This document shows, in pieces, positions 34,079 to 43,886 of a stretch of 64,000 nt of DNA. The notes beneath the pieces were generated by a model, which did no database searches, was not told the origin of the DNA, and saw only the letters and a program-made list of their open reading frames with translations. The stretch covers positions 1-64,000 of the forward strand of contig NZ_CABVPL010000034.1 in NCBI RefSeq assembly GCF_902499045.1, read 5' to 3'. This DNA is from Burkholderia latens (GTDB lineage Bacteria > Pseudomonadota > Gammaproteobacteria > Burkholderiales > Burkholderiaceae). A program made the position numbers and the translations under genes. Numbering within the stretch: position 1 is the stretch's first letter; every line of letters begins with the position of its first letter.

Positions 34079-35500
34079 ATGAAAACGCTGTTCTTGCAGG
34101 CCCCTTCGTATGACGGCTTCGACGGCGGAGCCGGCTCGCGCTATCAGGCGAAGCGCGAAATCCGTTCCTTCTGGTATCCGACGTGGCTCGCGCAGCCGGC
34201 CGCGCTCGTGCCGGGCAGCCGCGTCGTCGATGCGCCGGCCGACGGGCTGTCGGTCGACGAAACGCTGAAGATCGCGAACGACTACGACCTCGTGATCATC
34301 CATACGAGCACGCCGTCGTTTCCGACCGATGCGATGTTCGCGCAGGATCTGAAGAAGATGAAGCCGTCGATGCTGGTCGGCATGGTCGGCGCGAAGGTGA
34401 TGGTCGATCCGCACAACTCGCTGACCGCGAGCGACGCCATCGACTTCGTGTGCCGCGAGGAATTCGACTACACGTGCAAGGAACTCGCCGAAGGCAAGCC
34501 GTTCGCGGAGATCAAGGGCTTGAGCTGGCGCGCGAAGGACGGCTCGATCGAGCACAACGAAGCGCGTCCGATCCTCGAGAACATGGACGAACTGCCGTTC
34601 GTCGCGCCCGTCTACAAGCGCGACCTGAAGATCGACAACTACTTCATCGGCTACCTGAACTATCCGTACGTGTCGATCTATACGGGCCGCGGCTGCAAGT
34701 CGCGCTGCACGTTCTGCCTGTGGCCGCAGACGGTCAGCGGCCATCGCTACCGCACGCGCTCGGTCGAGAACGTGCTCGCCGAAGCGAAGTGGATCCGCGA
34801 CAACATGCCGGAGGTGAAGGAACTGATGTTCGACGACGACACCTTCACCGACGATCTGCCGCGCGCCGAAGCCATCGCCATCGGGCTCGGCAAGCTCGGC
34901 ATCACGTGGTCGTGCAATGCGAAGGCGAACGTGCCGTACAAGACGCTGAAGGTGATGAAGGAAAACGGCCTGCGTTTGCTGCTGGTCGGCTTCGAATCCG
35001 GCGACGACCAGATCCTCGTGAACATCAAGAAGGGCGTGCGCACCGATTTCGCGCGCCGCTTCAGCGCGGACTGCAAGAAGCTCGGCATCAAGATCCACGG
35101 CACCTTCATCCTCGGCCTGCCGGGCGAGACGCAGGAAACCATCAAGAAGACGATCGAGTACGCGAAGGAAATCAATCCGCACACGATCCAGGTGTCGCTC
35201 GCCGCGCCGTATCCGGGCACGACGCTGTACAAGCAGGCGATCGAGAACGGCTGGATGGAAGAGAACAAGACGATCAACCTGGTCAGCAAGGAAGGCGTGC
35301 AGCTCGCGGCGATCGGCTATCCGCACCTGTCGCGCGACGAGATCTATCACCATCTCGAGCAGTTCTATCGGGAGTTCTACTTCCGTCCGTCGAAGATCTG
35401 GGAGATCGTCCGCGAGATGCTGACGAGCTGGGACATGATGAAGCGTCGCCTGCGCGAAGGCGTCGAGTTCTTCCGCTTCCTGCGCGCGCACGAGGCCTGA
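34079..35500 (+). CDS. hpnJ: Hopanoid biosynthesis radical SAM enzyme HpnJ
   Basis: The 473-residue protein has an N-terminal B12-binding-like Rossmann part (about 1-140, DLVIIHTSTPSFPTD) and a radical SAM core with GRGCKSRCTFC (about 204-214, CxxxCxxC). HpnJ converts the glucosaminyl side chain to the cyclitol ether of bacteriohopanetetrol. ATG 34079 has GGAG 5 nt upstream and gives the usual MKTLFLQAPS; an ATG 21 nt earlier is possible. It is followed after 3 bp by hpnK. Confidence 0.95.
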   Translation: MKTLFLQAPSYDGFDGGAGSRYQAKREIRSFWYPTWLAQPAALVPGSRVVDAPADGLSVDETLKIANDYDLVIIHTSTPSFPTDAMFAQDLKKMKPSMLVGMVGAKVMVDPHNSLTASDAIDFVCREEFDYTCKELAEGKPFAEIKGLSWRAKDGSIEHNEARPILENMDELPFVAPVYKRDLKIDNYFIGYLNYPYVSIYTGRGCKSRCTFCLWPQTVSGHRYRTRSVENVLAEAKWIRDNMPEVKELMFDDDTFTDDLPRAEAIAIGLGKLGITWSCNAKANVPYKTLKVMKENGLRLLLVGFESGDDQILVNIKKGVRTDFARRFSADCKKLGIKIHGTFILGLPGETQETIKKTIEYAKEINPHTIQVSLAAPYPGTTLYKQAIENGWMEENKTINLVSKEGVQLAAIGYPHLSRDEIYHHLEQFYREFYFRPSKIWEIVREMLTSWDMMKRRLREGVEFFRFLRAHEA

Positions 35501-35503
35501 TCC

Positions 35504-36388
35504 GTGGCGACGCAGCGGGCGGCGCGGGCGCTGATCTTCACCGCGGACGACTTCGGGCTGCACCCGCGCGTCAATGCGGCCGTCGAGCGCGCGCATCGCG
35601 ACGGCGTGCTGAACGCCGCGAGCCTGATGGTCGGGGCGAGCGCCGCGCACGATGCGATCGAACGCGCGCGGCGGCTGCCGTCGCTCGCGGTGGGCCTGCA
35701 CCTGGTGCTCGCGGACGGGCCGGCCACGCTGCCCGCGCATGAGATTCCCGCGCTCGTCGGCCGCGACGGCCGCTTCGGCGACGCGATGGCGAAGGACGGC
35801 TGCCGCTTCTTCTTCCTGCCGCACGTGCGTGCGCAGCTGCGCCGCGAGATTCGCGCGCAGTTCGACGCGTTCGCGGCGAGCGGCTTGCCGCTCGATCACG
35901 TGAATGCGCACAAGCATTTCCATCTGCATCCGACCGTGCTGTCGATGATCATCGAGATCGGCCGCGATTACGGGCTGCGCGCGGTGCGGCTGCCTTACGA
36001 AGCGAGCGCGCCCGCACTGCTCAAGCCGTGGATCGCGCTGGTGCGCGCGCGGCTCGATCGCGCGGGGCTCGCGCACAACGACTACGTGGTCGGGATCGAG
36101 CATACGGGCGCGATGGACGAGGCCGTGCTGCTCGACGCGCTCGCTACGCTGCCGGCCGGCGTCGGCGAGATCTACTGTCATCCGGCCGAGGCCGGCGACG
36201 GCCCGATCACGCCGACGATGGCCGGCTACCGGCCGGTCGATGAACTCGACGCGCTGCTGTCGCCCCGCGTCGCGGCCGCGCTGAAGGCGGCCGGCGTCGC
36301 GACCGGCGGGTTCGCGGACGTATTCGGCCAGCGTGCGGCGCCCCGCGGCGTGCGCCCGTCGCAAGAAACGGGGGCGCAGCCGTCATGA
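35504..36388 (+). CDS. hpnK: Hopanoid biosynthesis deacetylase HpnK (YdjC/ChbG family)
   Basis: The 294-residue protein starts at GTG 35504. The metal-dependent deacetylase motifs are ALIFTADDFGLHPRVN, VGLHLVLADG, HVNAHKHFHLHP and GEIYCHPAEAGD. HpnK removes the acetyl group from N-acetylglucosaminyl-bacteriohopanetetrol made by HpnI. The stop overlaps the hpnL ATG by 4 nt, so the two are translationally coupled. Confidence 0.93.
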   Translation: MATQRAARALIFTADDFGLHPRVNAAVERAHRDGVLNAASLMVGASAAHDAIERARRLPSLAVGLHLVLADGPATLPAHEIPALVGRDGRFGDAMAKDGCRFFFLPHVRAQLRREIRAQFDAFAASGLPLDHVNAHKHFHLHPTVLSMIIEIGRDYGLRAVRLPYEASAPALLKPWIALVRARLDRAGLAHNDYVVGIEHTGAMDEAVLLDALATLPAGVGEIYCHPAEAGDGPITPTMAGYRPVDELDALLSPRVAAALKAAGVATGGFADVFGQRAAPRGVRPSQETGAQPS

Positions 36389-37434
36389 CGAAGTGGATCA
36401 AGTGGCTCGGCTGGCCGATCGGCATCGGGATCCTGCTCGCGCTGGGGCTGCACGAAGGCATCGGCGACGTGACGCAGATGCTCGAGCGCGCCGGCTTCGC
36501 GCTGCTGTGGCTCGTGCCGTTCCACGCATTGCCGCTGCTGCTCGACGCGTATGCGTGGCACCAGCTGCTCGACCGGCGCGCGTCGCTGTCGTTCCTGTGG
36601 TGGATCGCGACCGTGCGCGAGGCCGTGAACCGGCTGCTGCCGGTCGTCGGCATCGGCGGCGAGCTGGTCGGGATCCGGATGGCGCGCTGGCAAGTGCCCG
36701 ACGCGAGCCGCGTGACCGCGTCGGTGATCGTCGAGGTGCTGGTGACGATCGTCGTCCAGTATGCGTTCGCGGCGCTCGGCCTCGTGCTGCTGCTCGCGAC
36801 CACGCACGACATGGGCGGCGGCACGATCGGCGTCGCGCTGCTGCTGACGCTGCCGTTGCCCGTGCTCGGCGTCGTGCTGATGCGGCGCGGCGGGATCTTC
36901 CATGCGATCGAGCGGTTCGCGGGGCGTCTGCTCGGCGATTCGCACCGGTTGCTGCAGGGTGTCGACGGCCGGCGGCTCGATGCCGACATCGACGCGCTGA
37001 TGTCGCGCACGGGCCTGCTGTTCAGCGCGTTTTTCTGGCAGCTGGCCGGCTACGTGCTCGGCGCGCTCGAAATCTACTGGGCGCTCGCGCTGCTCGGCCA
37101 TCCGGTGTCGATCGGCGGCGCGATCGCGATCGAGGCGATGACGCAGGCCGTGCGGCATGCGGCGTTCATGGTGCCGGGCGGCCTCGGCGTGCAGGAGGCG
37201 ACCGTCGTGCTGCTCGCGCAGATGTTCGGCGTCGATCGCGACACGGCGCTGTCGCTCGCGCTGGTCAAGCGCGGCCGCGAGGTGCTGTTCGGATGTCTCG
37301 CGCTCGGTTCGTGGCAGCTTGCCGAACTCGTGCGCACGCGCAGCAGGATCGGCGCGGCCCCGGCCGTATCGCGCGTGCGCCGCGCGGACCCGGCGAGCCG
37401 CGACGCCGAGCAGCAGACCGAAACGACGCATTGA
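36385..37434 (+). CDS. hpnL: Hopanoid-associated membrane protein HpnL
   Basis: The 349-residue integral membrane protein of the lysylphosphatidylglycerol-synthase membrane-domain type has about eight helices, with REAVNRLLPVVGIGGELVGIR, QAVRHAAFMVPGGLGVQEA and a basic, soluble tail. HpnL is found with hopanoid genes and is thought to act in hopanoid placement or transport; its biochemical role is not settled. It is the last gene of the hpnI-L set. Confidence 0.88.
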   Translation: MTKWIKWLGWPIGIGILLALGLHEGIGDVTQMLERAGFALLWLVPFHALPLLLDAYAWHQLLDRRASLSFLWWIATVREAVNRLLPVVGIGGELVGIRMARWQVPDASRVTASVIVEVLVTIVVQYAFAALGLVLLLATTHDMGGGTIGVALLLTLPLPVLGVVLMRRGGIFHAIERFAGRLLGDSHRLLQGVDGRRLDADIDALMSRTGLLFSAFFWQLAGYVLGALEIYWALALLGHPVSIGGAIAIEAMTQAVRHAAFMVPGGLGVQEATVVLLAQMFGVDRDTALSLALVKRGREVLFGCLALGSWQLAELVRTRSRIGAAPAVSRVRRADPASRDAEQQTETTH

Positions 37435-37530
37435 ACACGAGGCAGGCTGCGCGGTCCTGCCGTCGTTCTCGCGCTTTTGGCGTGGCGCGGGTATCCTTGC
37501 CGCGTGTTTTCTCGACGCGCATTCCTTCCG

Positions 37531-38085
37531 ATGATTTTTCGTTTCCGGCTGCTTCCCGTGACGATGCTGGCCGCCGCGCTGGCGCTGACCGGCTGCGACG
37601 ACCAAGGCCATCTCGACGTGCAACGCATCAAGGACTTCTTTACCGCGATCAAGCCGGCGCCGCTGCTCCTCAAGGGGCTGAAGGCCGGCGTCTCGACCGA
37701 GGCCGACGTGCGCGACACGATGGGCAAGCCCGAGACCGAGCGCATCTTCACCGACGGCTCGAAGCGTCTCGAATATCCGCGCGGCCCGATGGGCAATCAG
37801 ACATGGTTCGTCGATCTCGACGCGAGCGGGCACTACATGGGCGCGACGCAGGTGCTGACCGCCGAGAATTTCGCGAAAGTGCGCCCGGGGATGGACGAGG
37901 ACGAGGTGCGGCGCCTGCTCGGCAAGCCCGGCGACATCGCGCAGTATCCGCTGAAGCCCGAGACGGTCTGGAGCTGGCGCTGGCTCGAGGACGGCGTCAA
38001 CACCGACGCGTTCTTCAACGTCCATTTCGGCCCGGACGGGCTTGTCTATACGACTTCGCGCTCCGACATCCTGAAAGGGCGGTAA
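37531..38085 (+). CDS. BamE/SmpA-like outer-membrane lipoprotein
   Basis: The 184-residue protein starts at ATG 37531, which yields a lipoprotein signal with lipobox LALTGC. It contains two SmpA/OmlA-type segments: LKAGVSTEADVRDTMGKPE and VRPGMDEDEVRRLLGKPGD, each a strand-helix-GKP unit. This duplicated BamE-like fold suggests an envelope role, but it is not the main BamE. It lies 96 bp after hpnL and may be co-transcribed. Confidence 0.8.
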   Translation: MIFRFRLLPVTMLAAALALTGCDDQGHLDVQRIKDFFTAIKPAPLLLKGLKAGVSTEADVRDTMGKPETERIFTDGSKRLEYPRGPMGNQTWFVDLDASGHYMGATQVLTAENFAKVRPGMDEDEVRRLLGKPGDIAQYPLKPETVWSWRWLEDGVNTDAFFNVHFGPDGLVYTTSRSDILKGR

Positions 38086-38128
38086 GCCGGCCGCCGGCGC
38101 TATATCGAAAAAGCGACCGGAAAATTGC

Positions 38129-38181
38129 AAAAAACCCGCTTCCCGGCGTGTCAACGGACCGTCAGGAAGCGGGTTTTTTCC
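38129..38181 (+). terminator. Rho-independent terminator after the lipoprotein gene
   Basis: AAAAAACCCGCTTCC pairs with GGAAGCGGGTTTTTT across a 24-nt loop and is followed by CCTTTT. The A-rich 5' arm makes it work in both directions. Confidence 0.88.
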
Positions 38182-38351
38182 TTTTGAAACAGCAGCGTAG
38201 GGCCCACGCGGAAATGATGCGACGAATTGTTGCAACGCAGCATCGGCAGATGCGGTGATTTGAGGCAATCAATTTCGCTTGCGACTATCCGCGTCAGCCC
38301 GGCGCCGGACAGTGATGCGCGCCGGTGTTTCTATCAACACTGGAGACGCGC

Positions 38352-39041
38352 GTGTTCCTTTACGGCTTTGGTCCCGTCCTGTGGGCCGGCACCGTGCAGA
38401 CCATCGAGCTGTCGGTGCTGTCGCTCGCCACTGCGGTGGCGCTGGGGCTGATCGGCGCGGTGGCGAAGCTGTCGCACAACCGGGTGCTGCGAGCGATCGC
38501 GACCGGTTATACGACGCTGATCCGCTCGGTGCCCGATCTCGTCCTGATGCTGCTGCTGTTCTACAGCATCCAGATCTGGCTGAACCAGTTCACCGACCTC
38601 GTCGGCTGGGACCAGATCGACATCGACCCGTTCGTGGCCGGCGTGCTGACGCTCGGCTTCATCTACGGCGCGTATTTCACCGAGACGTTCCGCGGCGCGT
38701 TCCTGTCGGTGCCGCGCGGCCAGCTCGAGGCCGGCGCGGCGTACGGCATGAGCGGGATGCGCGTGTTCGTGCGGATCATGTTTCCGCAGATGATGCGTTT
38801 CGCGCTGCCGGGCATCGGCAACAACTGGCAGGTGCTCGTGAAGGCGACCGCGCTGGTGTCGATCATCGGCCTCGCGGACGTCGTGAAGGCCGCGCAGGAC
38901 GCCGGCAAGAGCACGTTCAACATGTTCTTTTTCATCCTCGTCGCGGCGCTGATCTACCTCGCGATCACGACCGTTTCCAACCTCGTGCTGATCCAGCTCG
39001 AGAAGCGTTACTCCATGGGCGTGCGTCACGCAGAACTATGA
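38352..39041 (+). CDS. hisQ: Basic amino acid ABC transporter permease, HisQ/AotQ type
   Basis: The 229-residue permease has about five helices and the EAA-type loop GQLEAGAAYGMSGMRVFVRIMFPQ that docks the ATPase. GTG 38352 was chosen because GGAG lies 6 nt upstream; a GTG at 38325 lacks one. It pairs with the next gene (ATGA overlap) to form the inner-membrane pore for arginine, ornithine or histidine. Downstream ArgR-type regulator and ast genes make arginine the likely main substrate. Confidence 0.9.
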   Translation: MFLYGFGPVLWAGTVQTIELSVLSLATAVALGLIGAVAKLSHNRVLRAIATGYTTLIRSVPDLVLMLLLFYSIQIWLNQFTDLVGWDQIDIDPFVAGVLTLGFIYGAYFTETFRGAFLSVPRGQLEAGAAYGMSGMRVFVRIMFPQMMRFALPGIGNNWQVLVKATALVSIIGLADVVKAAQDAGKSTFNMFFFILVAALIYLAITTVSNLVLIQLEKRYSMGVRHAEL

Positions 39042-39751
39042 TCGAGATCCTCCAGGAATTCGGCAAGGCGTTCCTTTTCTGGGACGGCCAGCGCCTGTCC
39101 GGCCTCGCGGTGACGCTGTGGCTGCTCGTCGCGTCGATTTCGCTCGGCTTCGTGTGCGCGGTGCCGCTCGCGGTCGCGCGCGTGTCGAAGAAGAGATGGC
39201 TGTCGATGCCGGTGCGGTTCTACACGTACGTGTTCCGCGGCACGCCGCTCTACGTGCAGCTGCTGCTGATGTACACGGGCATGTACAGCCTCGAGTTCGT
39301 GCGCTCGCATTCGCTGCTCGACGCGTTTTTCCGCAGCGGCTTCAACTGCGCGATTCTCGCGTTCGCGCTGAACACCTGCGCGTACACGACCGAGATCTTC
39401 GCGGGCGCGATCCGCGCGATTCCGCACGGCGAGGTCGAGGCTGCGCGGGCGTACGGGATGTCGCCGTTCACGATGTACCGCCGCGTGATCCTGCCGTCGG
39501 CGCTGCGCCGCGCGTTGCCGCTGTACAGCAACGAGGTGATCCTGATGCTGCACGCGACCACCGTCGCGTTCACGGCGACCGTGCCCGACATCCTGAAGGT
39601 CGCGCGCGACGCCAATTCCGCGACCTACATGGCGTTCCAGTCGTTCGGGATCGCCGCGCTGATCTATCTTGCGGTATCGTTCGCACTCGTCGCGGCGTTT
39701 CGCCGGGCGGAGCGCCACTGGCTCGCGTATCTCGCGGCCGGCCGTCATTGA
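39038..39751 (+). CDS. hisM: Basic amino acid ABC transporter permease, HisM/AotM type
   Basis: The 237-residue second permease subunit has VYVFRGTPLYVQLLLMYTGMY-like sequence (YTYVFRGTPLYVQ) and the loop HGEVEAARAYGMSPFTMYRRVILPSA. It begins in the stop of hisQ and is followed after 21 bp by the ATPase gene. Together they form a polar amino acid importer. Confidence 0.92.
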   Translation: MIEILQEFGKAFLFWDGQRLSGLAVTLWLLVASISLGFVCAVPLAVARVSKKRWLSMPVRFYTYVFRGTPLYVQLLLMYTGMYSLEFVRSHSLLDAFFRSGFNCAILAFALNTCAYTTEIFAGAIRAIPHGEVEAARAYGMSPFTMYRRVILPSALRRALPLYSNEVILMLHATTVAFTATVPDILKVARDANSATYMAFQSFGIAALIYLAVSFALVAAFRRAERHWLAYLAAGRH

Positions 39752-39772
39752 TTTCACTTCGAGGAGAGCCAG

Positions 39773-40573
39773 TTGGCCGAGATCACTCAAACGAGCGCGT
39801 CCGCTTCCGTCAAGCTTGCCGCGGTCGACATTCACAAGCGCTATGGCGATAACGAGGTGCTCAAGGGCGTGTCGCTGAACGCGAAGGCCGGCGACGTCAT
39901 CAGCATCATCGGCGCGAGCGGGTCGGGCAAGAGCACGTTCCTGCGCTGCATCAATTTTCTCGAGCGGCCGAATGCGGGGCAGATCGTCGTCGACGGCGAG
40001 GCCGTGCGTACGAAGACGGACCGCGCCGGCGCGCTCGAGGTTGCCGATCACAAGCAGTTGCAGCGCATTCGCACGAAGCTTGCGATGGTGTTCCAGCACT
40101 TCAATCTGTGGGCGCACATGAACGTGCTCGAGAACGTGATGGAGGCGCCGGTGCACGTGCTCGGCATTTCGAAGAAGGAAGCCGAGGAGCGGGCGCGCGA
40201 GTACCTGGAGAAGGTCGGCTTGCCGCCGCGCGTCGAGAAGCAGTATCCGTCGCACCTGTCGGGCGGGCAGCAGCAGCGCGTCGCGATTGCGCGGGCGCTC
40301 GCGATGCATCCGGACGTGATGCTGTTCGACGAGCCGACGTCCGCGCTCGACCCTGAGCTCGTCGGTGAAGTGTTGAAGGTGATGCAGAAGCTGGCCGAGG
40401 AAGGCCGGACGATGATCGTCGTCACGCACGAGATGGGTTTTGCGCGCAACGTGTCGAACCACGTGATGTTCCTGCATCAGGGGCGGACCGAGGAAGAGGG
40501 CGATCCGAAGGAGGTGCTGGTGCGACCGCAGAGCGAGCGTCTGAAGCAGTTCCTGTCGGGTAGTCTGAAGTAA
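39773..40573 (+). CDS. hisP: Basic amino acid ABC transporter ATPase, HisP/AotP type
   Basis: The 266-residue ATPase starts at TTG 39773 (GAGGAGAG just upstream). Motifs are Walker [11 protein letters not shown]-loop VFQHFNLW, signature LSGGQQQR, Walker [13 protein letters not shown] and H-loop VTHEMGF. It energises the HisQ/HisM pore. The cognate binding protein gene is not here but lies at 50.2 kb, beyond the ast operon. Confidence 0.95.
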   Translation: MAEITQTSASASVKLAAVDIHKRYGDNEVLKGVSLNAKAGDVISIIGASGSGKSTFLRCINFLERPNAGQIVVDGEAVRTKTDRAGALEVADHKQLQRIRTKLAMVFQHFNLWAHMNVLENVMEAPVHVLGISKKEAEERAREYLEKVGLPPRVEKQYPSHLSGGQQQRVAIARALAMHPDVMLFDEPTSALDPELVGEVLKVMQKLAEEGRTMIVVTHEMGFARNVSNHVMFLHQGRTEEEGDPKEVLVRPQSERLKQFLSGSLK

Positions 40574-40585
40574 CGCGAAGGGCGG

Positions 40586-41635
40586 GTGTCATACGTGGTA
40601 CCGGTGTCTCGTCCCGCAGGCGCCACCCGCACGACGCAGGTGGCGATCGTTGCATTGCCGCCCGTGTCGATGTCGGGCGTGGGTCCGATCGTCGATGCGC
40701 TGAATCTTGCGAACGAGATCGACGGGCGCTTGCTGTATCGGTGGCAGGTGTGTTCGTGGGATGGGCGGCCGGTGCCGCTTGCCGGCGGCGCGCAGTGGCA
40801 TGCGGATGCGGCGTTCAACGATGCGATCGCGTGCGACTGGCTGATCGTCGTGTCGGAGCGGTTTCAGCAGTTTGCCGACTATCGGTTGTTTCTCGCGAGT
40901 CTTGCGCGGGTCGGGCAGCGCACGCCGGTCGTGACCGGGATTCACCACGGCGTGTGGTGGCTCGCGATGGCCGGGCAGCTTTCCGGGTATCGCGTGAGCG
41001 TGAACTGGGAGACGTATCAGCAGTTCGCCGAGCAGTTCGAGCGGTCGATCGTCACGCAGCAGATCTTCGAGATCGATCGCGATCGGGCGACCTGTGCCGG
41101 CGGGCAGGCGACCGTCGATTTCATGCTGGCCATGATTGGCCGCGAACATGGGGCCGATCTTGCCGAGCGGATTGCCGATGCGCTCGGGGCCGGCACGCTG
41201 CGCAGCGGCGAGGAGCGGCAGAGGATTCCGTTCGTTACCGCGCCGGGCGAGCGGCATCCTCGGCTCAATGATGCGTTGCTCTTGATGGAGGCCAATGTCG
41301 AGGATCCTCTGACCACCGATGAGATCGCCGGGCTCGTCGGCGTTTCGCGGCGGCAGTTGGAGCGGCTCTTTCGGCAGTATCTCGGGGCGATGCCCTCCAA
41401 GTATTACCTCAATCTTCGACTGCTCAAGGCCCGGACTCAGTTGCAGCGGACCAGCAAGTCGGTCGTTCAGGTTTCGCTTGCCTGTGGGTTCTCCTCTGCA
41501 GCGCATTTTTCCAATGCTTACCGCGAAAGGTTCGGGGTCACGCCGCGGGAAGATCGGCGGGCCTGGCTCGAGAAACAGACCGGCGGCGGCAGCGAGCCGC
41601 GCGGCGGGGCGCTCGTCGAGCGCGGGAAAGATTGA
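40586..41635 (+). CDS. argR: ArgR-type AraC/GlxA-family regulator of arginine metabolism
   Basis: The 349-residue protein starts at GTG 40586, 12 bp after hisP. The N-terminal DJ-1/GATase-like domain (about 20-200, GIHHGVWWLAMAGQL) resembles an amidotransferase fold without proven activity. The C-terminal AraC double HTH (about 235-330) includes LTTDEIAGLVGVSRRQLERLFRQYL and VVQVSLACGFSSAAHFSNAYRERFG. This matches the Pseudomonas ArgR that activates arginine uptake and ast/aru genes; its place between both sets agrees. Confidence 0.88.
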   Translation: MSYVVPVSRPAGATRTTQVAIVALPPVSMSGVGPIVDALNLANEIDGRLLYRWQVCSWDGRPVPLAGGAQWHADAAFNDAIACDWLIVVSERFQQFADYRLFLASLARVGQRTPVVTGIHHGVWWLAMAGQLSGYRVSVNWETYQQFAEQFERSIVTQQIFEIDRDRATCAGGQATVDFMLAMIGREHGADLAERIADALGAGTLRSGEERQRIPFVTAPGERHPRLNDALLLMEANVEDPLTTDEIAGLVGVSRRQLERLFRQYLGAMPSKYYLNLRLLKARTQLQRTSKSVVQVSLACGFSSAAHFSNAYRERFGVTPREDRRAWLEKQTGGGSEPRGGALVERGKD

Positions 41636-41673
41636 GGTTCTTTTTGCGGTGCGCTTTCGTTTTGGTCGTGCGA

Positions 41674-41954
41674 TTTCGGTGGGCGTGAAGTACCTGTCAT
41701 CGTGTCGGTCTATTAGCGTCGCCCCTGCGCGGGGCGGCGGTTACTTTTCTTTGTCTTGCCAAAGAAAAGTAACCAAAAGAAAGGCGCTGTGAAAACGCAA
41801 GACCTCCCGGTGCCATGGTCGACAGAGTGGCCACCGCCTAAGTGTCCGCGCCAGTCAGGAACCCGGAGTGGTTCGAGCAATGGTTCTGACATCACTCACC
41901 ACCCAACAGAGCGGTATACCACCCGCTAGCTCCGTCCTCGCTTCGCTCGGCCGA
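41674..41954 (+). repeat. Left arm of a large inverted repeat
   Basis: This arm of about 280 bp is nearly complementary to 42151-42430. It contains its own nested hairpin (TTACTTTTCTTTG/CAAAGAAAAGTAA at about 41741-41773), then ACCAAAAGAAAGGCGCTG, and ends GCTTCGCTCGGCCG. It is non-coding; short open frames inside are by-products. See findings. Confidence 0.9.
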
Positions 41955-42150
41955 CAGGCACATCCCACAACCCACCGCCCTTATTTTTCCGGCCGCTCAA
42001 TTGGGAGTGCGATCGTGCCGTCTGGCGAATGGATGCAATCGATCGAGACCGTCCGTCGTGGCGTCGCGGCGCCCGCCACTGCTTGGGGAGCTGAGTACCC
42101 GGGAATTCTGCGGGGGCATGGGCCTCGACTGGAGGGGTGGGCGCACCTTG

Positions 42151-42430
42151 CGGCCGAGCGAAGCGAGGACGGAGCTAGCGGGCGGTATACCGCTCTGTTG
42201 GGTAGTGGTAGGTGTCAGAACCATTGCTCGCACCACTCCGGGTTCCGAACTGGCGCGGACACTTAGGCGGTGGCCACTCTGTTGACCATGGCACCGGGAG
42301 GTCTTGCGTTTTCACAGCGCCTTTCTTTTGGTTACTTTTCTTTGGCAAGACAAAGAAAAGTGACCGCTGCCCCGCGGAGGGGCGACGCTAATAGACCGAC
42401 ACGATGACAGGTGCTTCACGCCCACCGAAA
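42151..42430 (-). repeat. Right arm of the large inverted repeat
   Basis: The reverse complement of 41674-41954 with scattered changes, separated from it by a 196-bp loop (41955-42150). Shared outer ends read TTTCGGTGGGCGTGAAG. The rest of the region up to astC (42431-42622) is AT-richer, probably holds the ast promoter, and shows no gene. Confidence 0.9.
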
Positions 42431-42622
42431 GCGCACCACCCAAACAGACCCCAAAAAAAACCAACAAAACCGGACCACAGCAAAAACGAACCCCGCCTGG
42501 AGGGCAAAATACCTGAAGCAGCCGCTTCCGATAGAACCCGTCGCAAATCCGCAAGACGCTTGCGTCACCCTTACCTAAACTTGATCCTGTTGAACCCTCT
42601 TACGAAACCGAAAGGAACGACC

Positions 42623-43855
42623 ATGACGACCTCGACCGTGACCCGCCAGACATTCGACGAAGTGATGGTGCCGGTATTTTCTCCCGCGCCGTTCGTGCCG
42701 GACCGTGCAGAGGGCTCCCGCGTGTGGGACACGGCCGGCCGCGAGTACGTCGATTTCGCGTGCGGCATCGCGGTCACGTCGCTGGGCCACGGCCACCCGG
42801 AACTGCTGAAGGTCCTGGACGAACAAGGCCGCAAGCTCTGGCACATCGGCAACGGCTACACGAACGAGCCGGTGCTGCGCCTCGCGAAGCGCCTCGAATC
42901 GCTGACCTTCGCCGACCGCGCATTCTTCGCGAACTCGGGCGCGGAAGCGAACGAAGCCGCACTGAAGCTCGCGCGCCGCGTCGCCTTCGACCGCCACGGC
43001 GCCGACAAATACGAAATCGTGTCGTTCGTCCAGTCGTTCCACGGCCGCACGTTCTTCACGGTCAGCGTCGGCGGTCAGCCGAAGTACTCGGAAGGCTTCG
43101 GCCCGGTGCCGGAAGGCATCAAGCACCTGCCGTTCAACGACATCGAAGCCGCGAAAGCCGCGATTGGCCCGAAAACCTGCGCGGTGATCGTCGAGCCGGT
43201 GCAAGGCGAAGGCGGCGTGATCCCGGCCGATCCGGCGTTCCTGAAGGCACTGCGCGAAGCCTGCGACGCAAACGACGCACTGCTGATCTTCGACGAAGTG
43301 CAAACGGGCGTCGGCCGCACCGGCCAGTTCTACGCGTACATGGACACGGGCGTCACGCCCGACATCCTGACGACCGCGAAGGCGCTCGGCAACGGCTTCC
43401 CGATCGGCGCGATGCTGACGACGAACGAACTGGCCGCGCACTTCAAGGTCGGCGTGCACGGCACGACCTACGGCGGCAACCCGCTCGCGTCGGCGATCGC
43501 GGACAAGGTCGTCGAACTGATCGCCGACCCGGCACTGCTCGAAGGCGTGCGCGAACGCAGCGTGCGGCTGAAGGGCGCGCTCGAACGCATCAACGCACGC
43601 TTCGGCATCTTCAAGGACGTCCGCGGCAAGGGCCTGCTGGTCGGCGCGGAACTCACCGCCGCATTCGACGGCCGCGCGAAGGACTTCGTCACGGCCGCCG
43701 CCGAAAACGGCCTGATCATGCTGATCGCCGGCCCGAACGTGCTGCGCTTCGTCCCGTCGCTCGTGATCCCGTTCGACCTGCTCGACGAAGGCGTGAAGCG
43801 CTTCGAGAAGGCGGTCGAGCAGGTGCTCGCGGCCCAGGAAGCCACCGCGCGCTGA
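42623..43855 (+). CDS. astC: Succinylornithine transaminase (PLP enzyme)
   Basis: The 410-residue class-III aminotransferase converts succinylornithine to succinylglutamate semialdehyde, the third Ast step. Features are [46 protein letters not shown] and the PLP lysine in [15 protein letters not shown] (about residue 253). ATG 42623 follows AAAGGAACGACC. It is first of astC-aruF-aruG-astD-astB-astE. The fold cannot exclude acetylornithine use, but the operon decides. Confidence 0.95.
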   Translation: MTTSTVTRQTFDEVMVPVFSPAPFVPDRAEGSRVWDTAGREYVDFACGIAVTSLGHGHPELLKVLDEQGRKLWHIGNGYTNEPVLRLAKRLESLTFADRAFFANSGAEANEAALKLARRVAFDRHGADKYEIVSFVQSFHGRTFFTVSVGGQPKYSEGFGPVPEGIKHLPFNDIEAAKAAIGPKTCAVIVEPVQGEGGVIPADPAFLKALREACDANDALLIFDEVQTGVGRTGQFYAYMDTGVTPDILTTAKALGNGFPIGAMLTTNELAAHFKVGVHGTTYGGNPLASAIADKVVELIADPALLEGVRERSVRLKGALERINARFGIFKDVRGKGLLVGAELTAAFDGRAKDFVTAAAENGLIMLIAGPNVLRFVPSLVIPFDLLDEGVKRFEKAVEQVLAAQEATAR

Positions 43856-43886
43856 TCGGCGCACCCCATCGCAGACAGGAACGACG

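Noticed and set aside
33926-36364. An 812-codon minus-strand frame opposite hpnJ and hpnK
   Set aside because: It is antisense to two strongly recognised genes and has shadow-type composition.
41713-42554. Short open frames inside the large inverted repeat
   Set aside because: The same stretches appear in both arms in mirror form and lack ribosome sites; they are by-products of the repeat.
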